Source: Pseudomonadota bacterium
Lineage (GTDB): Bacteria; Desulfobacterota; Desulfobacteria; Desulfobacterales; Desulfolunaceae
Direction of reading: 5' to 3'
Assembly (NCBI GenBank): GCA_018818835.1
Contig: JAHIRD010000026.1
Location: forward strand, 25,952 to 89,951
Length of the DNA: 64,000 nt
The notes under the pieces were generated by a model. That model was not told the origin of the DNA and ran no database searches. It saw only the letters and a list, made by a program, of their open reading frames with translations. Shown here piece by piece: positions 1 through 7,894 of the stretch (its first letter is position 1; each line of letters opens with the position of its first letter). A program made the translations under genes and the position numbers.

Positions 1-30
1 ACTTGCCTCATACTCGCTGGCGTTCATCAT
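1..30 (-). CDS. 5' end of an unidentified gene (partial)
   Basis: Only the first ten codons lie in the window, reading MMNASEYEAS. The start is supported by the minus-strand ribosome binding site CAGGAGAG at 46-39, seven bases before the ATG at 30. Upstream in the same direction are a -24/-12 type promoter and two perfect palindromes, followed by the gene of a sigma-54 activator, so this is probably the first gene of that activator's target operon. Ten residues are too few to name a product. Confidence 0.5.
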   Translation of the reverse strand, partial: MMNASEYEAS

Positions 31-91
31 AATAATGCTCTCCTGTTATCTATGGATGAGGACATCCGTTTATTTATGTTTCTTCAACTTA

Positions 92-109
92 TTTCAAAAA
101 AGGTGCCAA
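92..109 (-). promoter_or_regulatory. Candidate sigma-54 (-24/-12) promoter
   Basis: The minus strand reads TTGGCACCTTTTTTGAAA. It matches TGGCAC-N5-TTGC except that the -12 GC is GA; the GG-N10-G spacing is exact. Transcription would start near 83 and leave a leader of about 50 bases before the ATG at 30. The upstream palindromes and adjacent sigma-54 activator gene strengthen the call. Confidence 0.65.
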
Positions 110-238
110 GTCAGATTTTGTGGTTTTGAGTTTTTGTGAATATTTCTATAAAAACGGAATGTTCGATTGGATATTAAATTTTTGTGGTCTTTAGTTTTCG
201 TGCATTGGAAGGGGGGCGGCGTTGATTTTGAGTGCCGA

Positions 239-258
239 TTGATGCGAATGTGCATCAA
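239..258. promoter_or_regulatory. Palindromic activator site, proximal copy
   Basis: TTGATGC, spacer GAATGT, GCATCAA: perfect seven-base arms around a six-base spacer. It lies about 140 bases upstream of the -24 element, a usual distance for an enhancer bound by a sigma-54 activator. It is a near copy of the site at 307-332. Nothing else was recognised in the AT-rich stretch 110-238. Confidence 0.65.
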
Positions 259-306
259 ACATGGGATTGTTTTTGATTACCCAGGGCCGTGCAAAGGGAC
301 GGTTGA

Positions 307-332
307 CGTTTGATGCGAATATGCATCAAACG
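307..332. promoter_or_regulatory. Palindromic activator site, distal copy
   Basis: CGTTTGATGC, spacer GAATAT, GCATCAAACG: perfect ten-base arms around a six-base spacer. It shares the core TTGATGC-GAATRT-GCATCAA with the copy at 239-258; the centres are about 71 bases apart, close to seven helical turns. It lies between the regulator's stop codon at 380 and the promoter, so the regulator encoded at 380-2116 is the obvious candidate to bind it (inference). Confidence 0.7.
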
Positions 333-379
333 ATGCATTATTGAATCAGCTCTTCCGGGAATGACGTTCCTTGACGAAT

Positions 380-2116
380 TTAGGGTTTGATTCCGTGGCG
401 CTTGAGCTTTCGTACAATGGTGGATTGGTTGACTTTGAGAATATCGGCGGCTTTCCGGGTGGTTTTGTGCTGTTGCATCACCTGGGTGAGCAGCGAGCGT
501 TCCACATCGTCCATGATTTCGACCAAGGAGCGATGGCCGATGGATGACAAGTGGCTGAGGTTTGTTTCGTAACCCCAGTGATCGGGAAGGTTTTTTTGTG
601 TGATGATTTCACCGGGAGTGATGACCACCAGTTGTTCAACAAGATTTTCAAGTTCACGGACGTTGCCAGGCCAGTCGTATGTCAGGAGCTGGCTGATGAC
701 CTGTTGGTCGATCTGTTTGCTCAGGCGGTACTGGTGGTTGTATTTTTCCAGAAAATGATAGATCAGGGGGAGAATGTCTTCGGGCCGCTCCTTGAGTGAG
801 GGGACGATGAGTCTGACCACATTAATGCGGAAGAACAAGTCTTCCCGAAGTGATTTGTCCGATACCATCTGTTCCAAGTCCCGGTTGGTGGCTGCGATGA
901 TTCGCACATCCACCTTGATGGGATGGGTATCTCCGATGCGGTATATTTCCCTTTCCTGGAGGACACGCAGGAGCTTGACCTGGAGTTTTAAGGGCATTTC
1001 TCCAAACTCGTCCAGAAAGAGCGACCCTCCCTGGGCTGCCTCGAAAAGCCCGATTTTGCCCTGTTTGTGAGCCCCGGTAAAGGCGCCCGGGGCATAGCCG
1101 AACAACTCTGAATCCAGTAGCTGGTCAGGAAAGGCAGCGCAATTTATTTTAATAAAGGGTTTGTCCCGGCGGGGACCGTTGTCGTGAATCAGATCGGCAA
1201 ATATCTCTTTTCCCACACCCGATGCCCCCTGGATGAGCACGGTGGACTCCACGTGGGAAAGGCGAAGGGCTGTTTTGCTCAGGTCCTGCATTTTTTTGGA
1301 GCGTAAAACGATTTTGTTGCCCCGGTGCAAGGTCCCTCGCAGTTGCCTTAATTCCACTTCCACTTCAAGACGTTGTTTTTCAGATGTTTCCAGCTGTTCC
1401 TGAAGACGGTGGAGCTCGGATACATCCCTGACATTGGTTACGACCAGATCGATGTTCTCCTGTTCATCAAAAAAGGGATTGCCCGTGACCATGAGGACCT
1501 TGCCGGTTTTGATTTTCTGTACCAGTGATGTGGGGCTTCGGGTCTCAAGGACTTTGAGTGTCACGGACTCGTTGAAGTAACCCTCTGCGACCAGGTCGTG
1601 CATGGTCCTTCCTATGACTTCATCCCGTTTGATGCCGGTGATGCGTTCATAGGCACTGTTAACACGCAGGGTTTTTGCTTTTCCATCGGTGACATAGATT
1701 CCATCGAATGATGATTCGATGATGGCCCCCAGCTCTGCGGAGATACGTTTGGTGTGTTCAAGCTCCTCGGAGATGGACTCCAGTTCCGAAATATCCTGCA
1801 GAACGGCCACGGCACCGATGATGTCATCCTTGACCCGGATAATGGTCCGGTTGGAGGTGAAGGTATGTCCCCCGATTTCTATTTTCTGGGTCAACTCCTG
1901 TTTGCCGGATTTGAGGGTTTTAAAAAGCCGGGAATCATGAATGAGAGTAGTTAAATCGCGGCCCACGATGGAATCCGGATCTAATCCCAAGACCTTTTCA
2001 CCGGCGCGATTACAAGCGGATACCCTTCCATCCGTGTCAATGGCAATGATGGGGTTATGGATGGAATCAAACAGTGCTTTGACCCTGTCACTGAACTCGT
2101 TTAAAAAAATGGTCAT
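380..2116 (-). CDS. PAS-domain sigma-54-dependent transcriptional activator
   Basis: A 578-residue cytoplasmic regulator that should drive transcription by sigma-54 RNA polymerase. Order: PAS (about 10-115), PAS (125-235), short coiled coil, AAA+ domain (270-500) and a C-terminal helix-turn-helix (about 550-575). The AAA+ part has Walker A GASGVGKE (297-304), an intact sigma-54 contact loop GAFTGA (344-349) and Walker B LFLDE (366-370). There is no receiver domain, so control is probably through ligands or redox state sensed by the PAS domains. The HTH (TRKAADILKVNQSTIVRKL) resembles the TyrR type rather than classical Fis. Two palindromes and a -24/-12 promoter follow its stop codon and face the next gene, which marks it as a local activator. 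The signal is unknown. Confidence 0.93.
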   Translation of the reverse strand: MTIFLNEFSDRVKALFDSIHNPIIAIDTDGRVSACNRAGEKVLGLDPDSIVGRDLTTLIHDSRLFKTLKSGKQELTQKIEIGGHTFTSNRTIIRVKDDIIGAVAVLQDISELESISEELEHTKRISAELGAIIESSFDGIYVTDGKAKTLRVNSAYERITGIKRDEVIGRTMHDLVAEGYFNESVTLKVLETRSPTSLVQKIKTGKVLMVTGNPFFDEQENIDLVVTNVRDVSELHRLQEQLETSEKQRLEVEVELRQLRGTLHRGNKIVLRSKKMQDLSKTALRLSHVESTVLIQGASGVGKEIFADLIHDNGPRRDKPFIKINCAAFPDQLLDSELFGYAPGAFTGAHKQGKIGLFEAAQGGSLFLDEFGEMPLKLQVKLLRVLQEREIYRIGDTHPIKVDVRIIAATNRDLEQMVSDKSLREDLFFRINVVRLIVPSLKERPEDILPLIYHFLEKYNHQYRLSKQIDQQVISQLLTYDWPGNVRELENLVEQLVVITPGEIITQKNLPDHWGYETNLSHLSSIGHRSLVEIMDDVERSLLTQVMQQHKTTRKAADILKVNQSTIVRKLKRHGIKP

Positions 2117-2294
2117 CTGAACTCACTTATCATAAATAAGGCTTGAATTTTGGTAATCATCCATAGGGGGCAGGATCAGAGGTATGGATATATAAAACCC
2201 GGGTTTCTTTTGGAAAGTATATGTGCAGGCTTTGTGCCTGTCAAGGTCTTGGTGGATTCTGTGTCACAACGTCAGGGGCTTATGCATGAGAGCC

Positions 2295-2332
2295 AAAAAT
2301 AAAAACTGCCCGGATGATTTATCCGGGCAGTT
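2295..2332 (-). terminator. Rho-independent terminator of the PEP-CTERM gene
   Basis: AACTGCCCGGAT (2304-2315) pairs perfectly with ATCCGGGCAGTT (2321-2332) around a five-base loop. On the minus strand it is followed by the T-rich tract TTTTTATTTTTG. It lies about 40 bases beyond the stop codon of the minus-strand PEP-CTERM gene. Confidence 0.9.
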
Positions 2333-2370
2333 CTGTTTAACGATCCATGCGATGTGTCATTTGGATCGAA

Positions 2371-2985
2371 CTACTTTTTTGATCGTTTTCTTCGTGACGC
2401 ACCTGTAAGGCCAAGGAGACCGGTGCCCAGAAGCAACATGGTGGCTGGTTCGGGAACCGGGGCCGTGCCATTTTCATAATCAAGGGTAAAGGTTGATGAA
2501 CCAAGCAGCAGCTTATAATCGCCACAATCACCATTTGCCGTGATCGTAACGTCTAACATATTACCATTTTCCCAGGTAGAGAAGACCGAGGAAATGTCAA
2601 AGAGACTGACGTTTGGATCATCAACAAGAGGTCCGTAAATTGGAAAAATCCAATGCCAGCCGATAATATCACGTCCGTAATCGCCACCTTCAACTAAATT
2701 ACCCACTGCAGTCCCCTCGACAAGAACCTCATCATTGTTGTCATTGACCCAATAGGCTGAAATCGACAGCGAGGCACTGCTGACAACATCATAGGGAACC
2801 TCAAAATCAGTGGGTGTGTTGTGGGAATAGGTAACCGTGTTTGAGTGAAAGAGATTCATTATAGGGCCTTCAGCCAATATTTGAAGCTCCAGATCTTTCG
2901 TGTCCGTGAAGGTTGTTGCATAAGCTGAGTGTGTTAGGGCCACTAACAAAAACAGAGACGTAAGCATTAATAGTAGTTTTTTCAT
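2371..2985 (-). CDS. PEP-CTERM sorting-domain protein
   Basis: A 204-residue exported protein. It has an N-terminal signal peptide (MKKLLLMLTSLFLLVALTHS, cleavage probably after AYA) and a C-terminal PEP-CTERM signal: VPEPAT, a hydrophobic helix, then the basic tail SRRKRSKK. In this family an exosortase recognises the PEP motif at the inner membrane and the protein is released or attached outside, usually in strains that make exopolysaccharide. No exosortase gene is in the window. The central part shows no recognised enzyme motif. The ribosome binding site AAGGA lies just upstream of the ATG, and a strong terminator follows, so it is probably a single-gene unit. Confidence 0.9.
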   Translation of the reverse strand: MKKLLLMLTSLFLLVALTHSAYATTFTDTKDLELQILAEGPIMNLFHSNTVTYSHNTPTDFEVPYDVVSSASLSISAYWVNDNNDEVLVEGTAVGNLVEGGDYGRDIIGWHWIFPIYGPLVDDPNVSLFDISSVFSTWENGNMLDVTITANGDCGDYKLLLGSSTFTLDYENGTAPVPEPATMLLLGTGLLGLTGASRRKRSKK

Positions 2986-3158
2986 TTTTTTTCCTTGAAT
3001 TTTAAAAAGGGTTATCGTTTTTTTATGGCTAAAATGAACAATTCAGAAATAGTGTATCCTCCCCCGCCCCTCCTTTCTGATTAAAAATTATAAAATGGTT
3101 ATTGTTTTCTGAATTAATGATGATTTTGTATCGTTTGGAAAAACTTTATATGTCTTAT

Positions 3159-3173
3159 ACAAAAAATATGCCA
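3159..3173 (-). promoter_or_regulatory. Possible -24/-12 promoter for the PEP-CTERM gene
   Basis: The minus strand reads TGGCATATTTTTTGT, with GG at 3172-3171 and GT at 3160-3159 at the exact GG-N10-G spacing. It departs from consensus at CAC (CAT) and GC (GT). PEP-CTERM genes are often under sigma-54 control through PrsK/PrsR, which makes the match plausible, but the leader would be long (about 160 bases). Confidence 0.35.
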
Positions 3174-3191
3174 TATGCAGCTACGGGTGTT

Positions 3192-3217
3192 TTATTTACT
3201 TGAGAACAAGTAAATAA
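3192..3217. repeat. Perfect 11-bp palindrome upstream of the PEP-CTERM gene
   Basis: TTATTTACTTG, loop AGAA, CAAGTAAATAA. It lies about 20-45 bases upstream of the candidate -24/-12 element on the minus strand. It may be a regulator site; it lacks a T-run that would make it a terminator. Confidence 0.5.
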
Positions 3218-3734
3218 GCTAAAAGATGACCTTAATAGTAAAATTGTTTTGTGATGAAGTCCACAAATTATTTATTTAATGTTATAGAAAATGGGTGATA
3301 GTGGAATAAATTACATACATTTGTACCTTAAGAAATGTCGCTTGGTTATGTGAAGCATATCCGGTGACATGGGCTGAATAACATGGATATTTGGGATATA
3401 ACTAAGATAGTTAGCCATTTAATCTGCGGGGTAGAGATGGACCATGTTTGGTCACACGGTCATCGGATAATTATTTTGATACAAAAGGTGATGTTGTCTG
3501 ATCCATCACCCAGGTCATCACATTTATAACCATCCATGGTCTCTTGACAATGCCTAAACAATTTAATATTGAATAAATAACATAATCAAGTTCAATAAAA
3601 TTATTATTGTTTAAAAAAGGTTCATAAATTTAGGCAAACATCTAAATCGTGTTAAATGTTCTTTTTATGGGGCCTGTTCCCTGTGAATGGATATGACCAA
3701 TCCACAGATTTTAAAATGAATGCAGGATACGTTT

Positions 3735-4370
3735 ATGGATAGAAGAGAATTTTTGAAACTCATGGCCAGGGCCGGTGCATTGACAGCCATGGGCGGATAT
3801 TCTTTGAGCTGCAGCTCATCATCGGACACTCCGCTGGAAACACGACCTACCGTTGACTATCTGTCACGGAATCGGGATGGTTCGTTGACGCCCTATCTGG
3901 TGATTCCCAAATTAGACAATTACCATGACGATGATCCGGTCTGGAACACCTGGGCAGGGAGCGCCTGGACAGATTTTGTTCATCCTCCCCATGGATTCTG
4001 GTTTCTCGTTCCGGAACTCAATGAATCCGTGGATGTGGTTGTTCCTGTGATTAATCTGGGTAATATGACGACCCGTCATCTTGTTATCGAACTGTATGAA
4101 GGGCCCCATGCAGGCACCTTATCTCTTTCGGATTGTGCGCTTGTGGAACGACGCGGCCCTTTTACCTTGCACCCGGGCCGTATTACCGGATTCCCCATGC
4201 GCTACACCCGGAAGAGAGAAGACGGTGCGTCTGTTGCGATCTGTTATGACCCCTTTTATGATCCCATCCACAGCATCGCATCCGTGGGAGCACTGTCACC
4301 TGATCGTAAAAATCTCGGCAACTGCGACGGTATCATCCCTCCCGGTTATCCCAATTATTATGGATTTTAA
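3735..4370 (+). CDS. Tat-exported lipoprotein of unknown function
   Basis: A 211-residue protein with a twin-arginine signal (DRREFLKLMARAGALTAMG) followed by a lipobox-like YSLSC, so it is probably exported folded and lipid-anchored. The chosen ATG at 3735 is preceded by AGGA with seven-base spacing; an in-frame ATG at 3720 has no such site. The mature part begins after a serine-rich linker and looks like a beta-rich, Ig/CARDB-like fold (VVVPVINLGNMTTRHLVIEL), but I do not recognise a family. It lies ten bases before the zinc phospholipase-like gene and is surely co-transcribed with it. It could anchor, carry or assist that enzyme, which has no export signal of its own (inference). Confidence 0.75.
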   Translation: MDRREFLKLMARAGALTAMGGYSLSCSSSSDTPLETRPTVDYLSRNRDGSLTPYLVIPKLDNYHDDDPVWNTWAGSAWTDFVHPPHGFWFLVPELNESVDVVVPVINLGNMTTRHLVIELYEGPHAGTLSLSDCALVERRGPFTLHPGRITGFPMRYTRKREDGASVAICYDPFYDPIHSIASVGALSPDRKNLGNCDGIIPPGYPNYYGF

Positions 4371-4380
4371 GGAATAAAAC

Positions 4381-6354
4381 ATGCCCAAATACGGTGTCCA
4401 TTCAATTATCATGGAAGAAGCCGCAGCGAAATCCACGGCTGAGATCAAAACTCTTTTGCAAGCCTATCGGGGAGCAGCCCTTCTGGGATCTGTGGGGCCG
4501 GATCTTTTGTTTTTTTCTCCGGAATACAAGGCCTTCAATTTTTTTATTCAGATGGCCCATAACCTGAAATATGTAAAAAAGATTTTCGGGGATGTGAAAG
4601 ATGCCATCAACAAGGTGATTGAACCCATTGAAGAGGCCATAGAGGAATATGCGGCACCCATTGTCGAAACCATTGATACCATTGAAACTATTCTGCCTCT
4701 GTCCTGCCTTTCAGGGCTGGTGGATGATGTCAAGGATGCAGCAGGAACCTTGAAAAGCGCCATACAGGATACCTTGATGACCGGTGTTGACGGCGGGATT
4801 GATCTGATCAACGATGCGGTTGATATACCGAGTTTTTCCCATTCATTGTTTGATGACTTGTTTACCCCGGCCCACCAGTTTGGAAAGAGGGAATGGGAAT
4901 GGTACTGGTTTGATATGCTGCACTACCGGAATACGGGGCTTTTTGCAAAAAATCTGGTTAAGCTTGCCACAAGCGATATTCAGAAAGCATACGCTCTGGG
5001 ATATCTGACCCATGTTGCCGCCGATACTGTGGGGCATGCCTTTGTGAATCGTATTGTCTGTGGTCCTTACCGTTTGCATCCCCAGCGCCATGTCATCATT
5101 GAAAACTTCATTGATTCAGCCACCTATCACGATGTTTATGGTGTCAGTGTCAATAAGGCCTTGAACAGTGATCTTCTGTCGGCCATGGAAACCGGTGGGG
5201 TTTGTTCCGTGGATGACTATTCCGGGTATGTGGAAAGTTTCAATTCGGAAATAAGGGATCTGATTTACGATGCCTTTAAAGCCACTTACCCCGAAGATCC
5301 CACAACCCCTGGGGATACCCATGCTCCCAGACCGGGCTGGTTGAGTAAAAATGAGCTGGAAAAGACATTTGAAAATTTCCATGTTACCCTGTCGATCCTG
5401 CGGGATGCCTATGTGGAAAAACCCGAGGGCTTGGATGAGCGGTATCAGGATGTTGCCGATACACTGAATGATATTTTGAGTAATTTCAAAGCGCCACCAT
5501 CCCCACCTGACACCGGGAATACGGGGTTTTGTCTGAGCCTTGAATGTGTGGGGCATTTTCTTGAAAATGTAGCGGAGTGGATGGCTTATTTTGGTGAACT
5601 GGCTGCCTGGACCTTTGAAACCATTGTCAATGCCCTGGACCTCCTTCTTGAACTGGCATGTGAAGCGGCCATTGCCGTTGTCAGAGCCGTCCTTTACCTT
5701 GTGGAATATTTGAGCTACGAGTTGTATCAGCATATGCATTTTGTTCTTTCTCTGAACGGTTATGTCTGCCCGGAACCCACCCATGCCAAAGACGATCCCA
5801 GGGGTGAGGTTCTTCTGCATACGGGAAAAACAGCCCGGACACTCATCGGGTCCTGCAGTTTAGTCCAGAATCCTCCGGTGTGTACGTCGGCCTATCCCCG
5901 GCAGCATGACCATATGCGGGATGCGGTGAATCCCCCGGATTCGGCAACCGAGACGCCAGCCACTTTTTTTCCCCATTCTGCAGATGATTATGCCCAATGG
6001 TACATCAGAAACGCCCCCTGGACCAACATGGCGGAAACGCTCACGCTTTATGCCGAAGCCAAGGATCCCTCCGAGAGTAGATTCCTTGCAAATCCCAATA
6101 ATCCCGATTCCCAGAGTCTGGGGAATGCCGTGGACTTTTCCGTCTGGATGATGGAACAGGCCCTTGAGATCAAAGAACAGGAACAGGAAATCGGGGCAGG
6201 GGCCCATCCACTTTCCCATATTGTTTTCTGTAACTGGGATCTTGATTCGGACAGGGGGTATGGGTATAAGCAGTGGTATACCACGAAAACCCCGTCCACC
6301 TCACCCACGGATCTGGATGAAACATTCCTGGATGAAACCCTGGGCAGGGGGTAA
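4381..6354 (+). CDS. Zinc-dependent phospholipase C family protein
   Basis: A 657-residue protein that resembles the zinc-dependent phospholipase C/S1-P1 nuclease fold. Likely metal ligands are visible: H7 (YGVHS), D41 (VGPDLLF), a histidine in MLHYRNT and the motif H211-D215-H219 (LTHVAADTVGHAF). Members typically hydrolyse phospholipid head groups. The N-terminal residues start directly in the catalytic fold with no signal peptide. Residues of about 385-450 form a long hydrophobic or amphipathic helical stretch, unusual for the family, which may mediate membrane contact. The ribosome binding site GGAA lies nine bases before the ATG. It follows a Tat lipoprotein gene by ten bases. The substrate is not known. 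Confidence 0.8.
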   Translation: MPKYGVHSIIMEEAAAKSTAEIKTLLQAYRGAALLGSVGPDLLFFSPEYKAFNFFIQMAHNLKYVKKIFGDVKDAINKVIEPIEEAIEEYAAPIVETIDTIETILPLSCLSGLVDDVKDAAGTLKSAIQDTLMTGVDGGIDLINDAVDIPSFSHSLFDDLFTPAHQFGKREWEWYWFDMLHYRNTGLFAKNLVKLATSDIQKAYALGYLTHVAADTVGHAFVNRIVCGPYRLHPQRHVIIENFIDSATYHDVYGVSVNKALNSDLLSAMETGGVCSVDDYSGYVESFNSEIRDLIYDAFKATYPEDPTTPGDTHAPRPGWLSKNELEKTFENFHVTLSILRDAYVEKPEGLDERYQDVADTLNDILSNFKAPPSPPDTGNTGFCLSLECVGHFLENVAEWMAYFGELAAWTFETIVNALDLLLELACEAAIAVVRAVLYLVEYLSYELYQHMHFVLSLNGYVCPEPTHAKDDPRGEVLLHTGKTARTLIGSCSLVQNPPVCTSAYPRQHDHMRDAVNPPDSATETPATFFPHSADDYAQWYIRNAPWTNMAETLTLYAEAKDPSESRFLANPNNPDSQSLGNAVDFSVWMMEQALEIKEQEQEIGAGAHPLSHIVFCNWDLDSDRGYGYKQWYTTKTPSTSPTDLDETFLDETLGRG

Positions 6355-6390
6355 AGACAGAGTGAGGCATGTCATGTTTTGATGCCTTTC

Positions 6391-6419
6391 TTGACATGAA
6401 TTCTTCATTTCAGTATAAT
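6391..6419 (+). promoter_or_regulatory. Consensus sigma-70 promoter for the FHA regulator
   Basis: TTGACA (6391-6396), exactly 17 bases, TATAAT (6414-6419): a perfect match to the housekeeping consensus. Transcription should begin near 6426 and give a leader of about 75 bases. This separates the regulator gene from the phospholipase pair upstream. A weak hairpin (GGCAT 6366-6370 with ATGCC 6382-6386, then TTTCTT) may end the upstream transcript. Confidence 0.85.
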
Positions 6420-6501
6420 AATCAGGTATGCCAACCTCCTTGATATATTCCTATCTTGGGCCCCATGAAATCAAAAGACGAAAGACCATGAAGGAATGTC
6501 T

Positions 6502-7857
6502 ATGCCATCTCTGATTATTGATAAAAATCAGAAAGGATATAAAGTCGTTAATTTTGAAAACGCCATTTCAATGGGCAGGGATCCTGACAACGATGTCATT
6601 ATTGAAGATTCCTCTATTTCGCGGAATCACGCCTCCATAAAAAGGGTGGGGGCGGAGTTCATCCTGTATGATTCAAGCAGTAACGGAACATTTGTCAATG
6701 ATGAACGAATCTTGGAATATAAACTCACCCATTCGGATGTTTTTCGTATCATGGACTATAATTTTTCCTTTATTGAAGACCATGATGCAGACACGATTAC
6801 CCTTAAGGATGAGGCACAAAACAGGAAAAAGATTCATATCAAAGAGCAGGCCCTGGATAAAACAACAAGCCTTGTCTTTGATGAATCCATGGAGGAACAG
6901 CAGAACAAGAAAAAACAGTTGCGGGATACCTTGAAACGTTATGGCATCATTGCAAAAAATGATGCCATGGTGACGCTTTATATGGATATCATGGAACTGG
7001 CCCGGATTAATGTCCCGGTTCTTATTACCGGAGAGGCGGGCACGGGCAAAGAAAAAGTCGCAGATGCCTTGCACGTGTTTTCTGAAGTTCAAGGTGATCT
7101 TGTGCCCCTCAACTGCGCATCCATCCCCGAAGGGATTTTTGAAAGTGAATTGTTCGGGTCAGTCAAGGGCGCCTTTAGTCAAGCCGGTGACAAGCCCGGT
7201 AAATTGGAACAGGCCCACAATGGAACCATCTTTCTTGATGAAATCGGTGATATGGCCTTGTCAATTCAACCGAAACTTCTGAGGTTCCTCGAAGATAAAA
7301 AAGTGACTCGGCTGGGTGATACAAAGACAAAAACAATCAACGTCAGGGTCGTGGCTGCAACGAACCAGGATCTGGAGTCCATGATTGAGACCAAAAAATT
7401 TCGAGATGATCTCTACCAGAGGTTGGCTTGTATCAAATTGAAGATCCCGCCATTAAGAGAACGTAAAGAAGATATTTTTCCATTGGCGGAATTTTTTCTG
7501 AAGAAATTTACAAAGGAATATAACATTAACAAGCAGAGGCTGTCCGACAATGCCAAGAAACTTATGTCATCGCATTCCTGGCCTGGTAATGTCCGTGAGC
7601 TGCGGAACGTATTGCTCAGAGCCGCGATAAAAAACAGCAAAAATCTTATAGAGCCTAATCATCTTGCCGAGGCATCTGAAAAAATCAAAACAAAAGAAGC
7701 ACCCTCGTTAGAATCCTTCTTATCCCTTGACGATATGGAAAAGAAACATATCGTGGCTGCCCTTGAAAAGGCGGAGGGGAATAAGGTGATGGCATCCAAA
7801 CTCCTGGGGATATCCCGGGATACCTTATATAAAAAAATAGAAAAATATAACATATAA
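6502..7857 (+). CDS. FHA-domain, sigma-54-activator-like regulator with altered GAFTGA loop
   Basis: A 451-residue protein: FHA domain (about 15-90; GRDPDNDVIIED, SRNHASI, NGTFVN), AAA+ domain (about 150-390) and a Fis-type HTH (NKVMASKLLGISRDTLYKK). FHA domains bind phosphothreonine, so input is probably a phosphorylated protein. Walker A (GEAGTGKE) and Walker B (TIFLDE) are intact. The loop that normally reads GAFTGA and touches sigma-54 reads GAFSQA here (verified in the bases at 7168-7185), so it may work poorly with sigma-54 or act by another route. The start at 6502 has AAGGA six bases upstream; the ATG at 6496 abuts that site. It lies convergent to the exopolysaccharide genes. Confidence 0.9.
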   Translation: MPSLIIDKNQKGYKVVNFENAISMGRDPDNDVIIEDSSISRNHASIKRVGAEFILYDSSSNGTFVNDERILEYKLTHSDVFRIMDYNFSFIEDHDADTITLKDEAQNRKKIHIKEQALDKTTSLVFDESMEEQQNKKKQLRDTLKRYGIIAKNDAMVTLYMDIMELARINVPVLITGEAGTGKEKVADALHVFSEVQGDLVPLNCASIPEGIFESELFGSVKGAFSQAGDKPGKLEQAHNGTIFLDEIGDMALSIQPKLLRFLEDKKVTRLGDTKTKTINVRVVAATNQDLESMIETKKFRDDLYQRLACIKLKIPPLRERKEDIFPLAEFFLKKFTKEYNINKQRLSDNAKKLMSSHSWPGNVRELRNVLLRAAIKNSKNLIEPNHLAEASEKIKTKEAPSLESFLSLDDMEKKHIVAALEKAEGNKVMASKLLGISRDTLYKKIEKYNI

Positions 7858-7894
7858 ACCGGCCAGGTGAGTCATGGCTGTTTTTCACCTTTTC

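Larger units (their letters stand above)
2986..3734. other. AT-rich divergent intergenic region
   Basis: About 750 bases without a credible gene between a minus-strand PEP-CTERM gene and a plus-strand Tat lipoprotein gene. It contains a perfect 11-bp hairpin (3192-3217), a possible -24/-12 element on the minus strand (3159-3173), and a plus-strand TTGACA at 3544-3549 with only a weak -10 (TATTGA at 3567-3572). The rest shows nothing I recognise. Confidence 0.6.

Noticed and set aside
5116..5820. 234-residue minus-strand open frame
   Set aside because: Shadow of the phospholipase C-like gene, which has a good start and recognised metal ligands.
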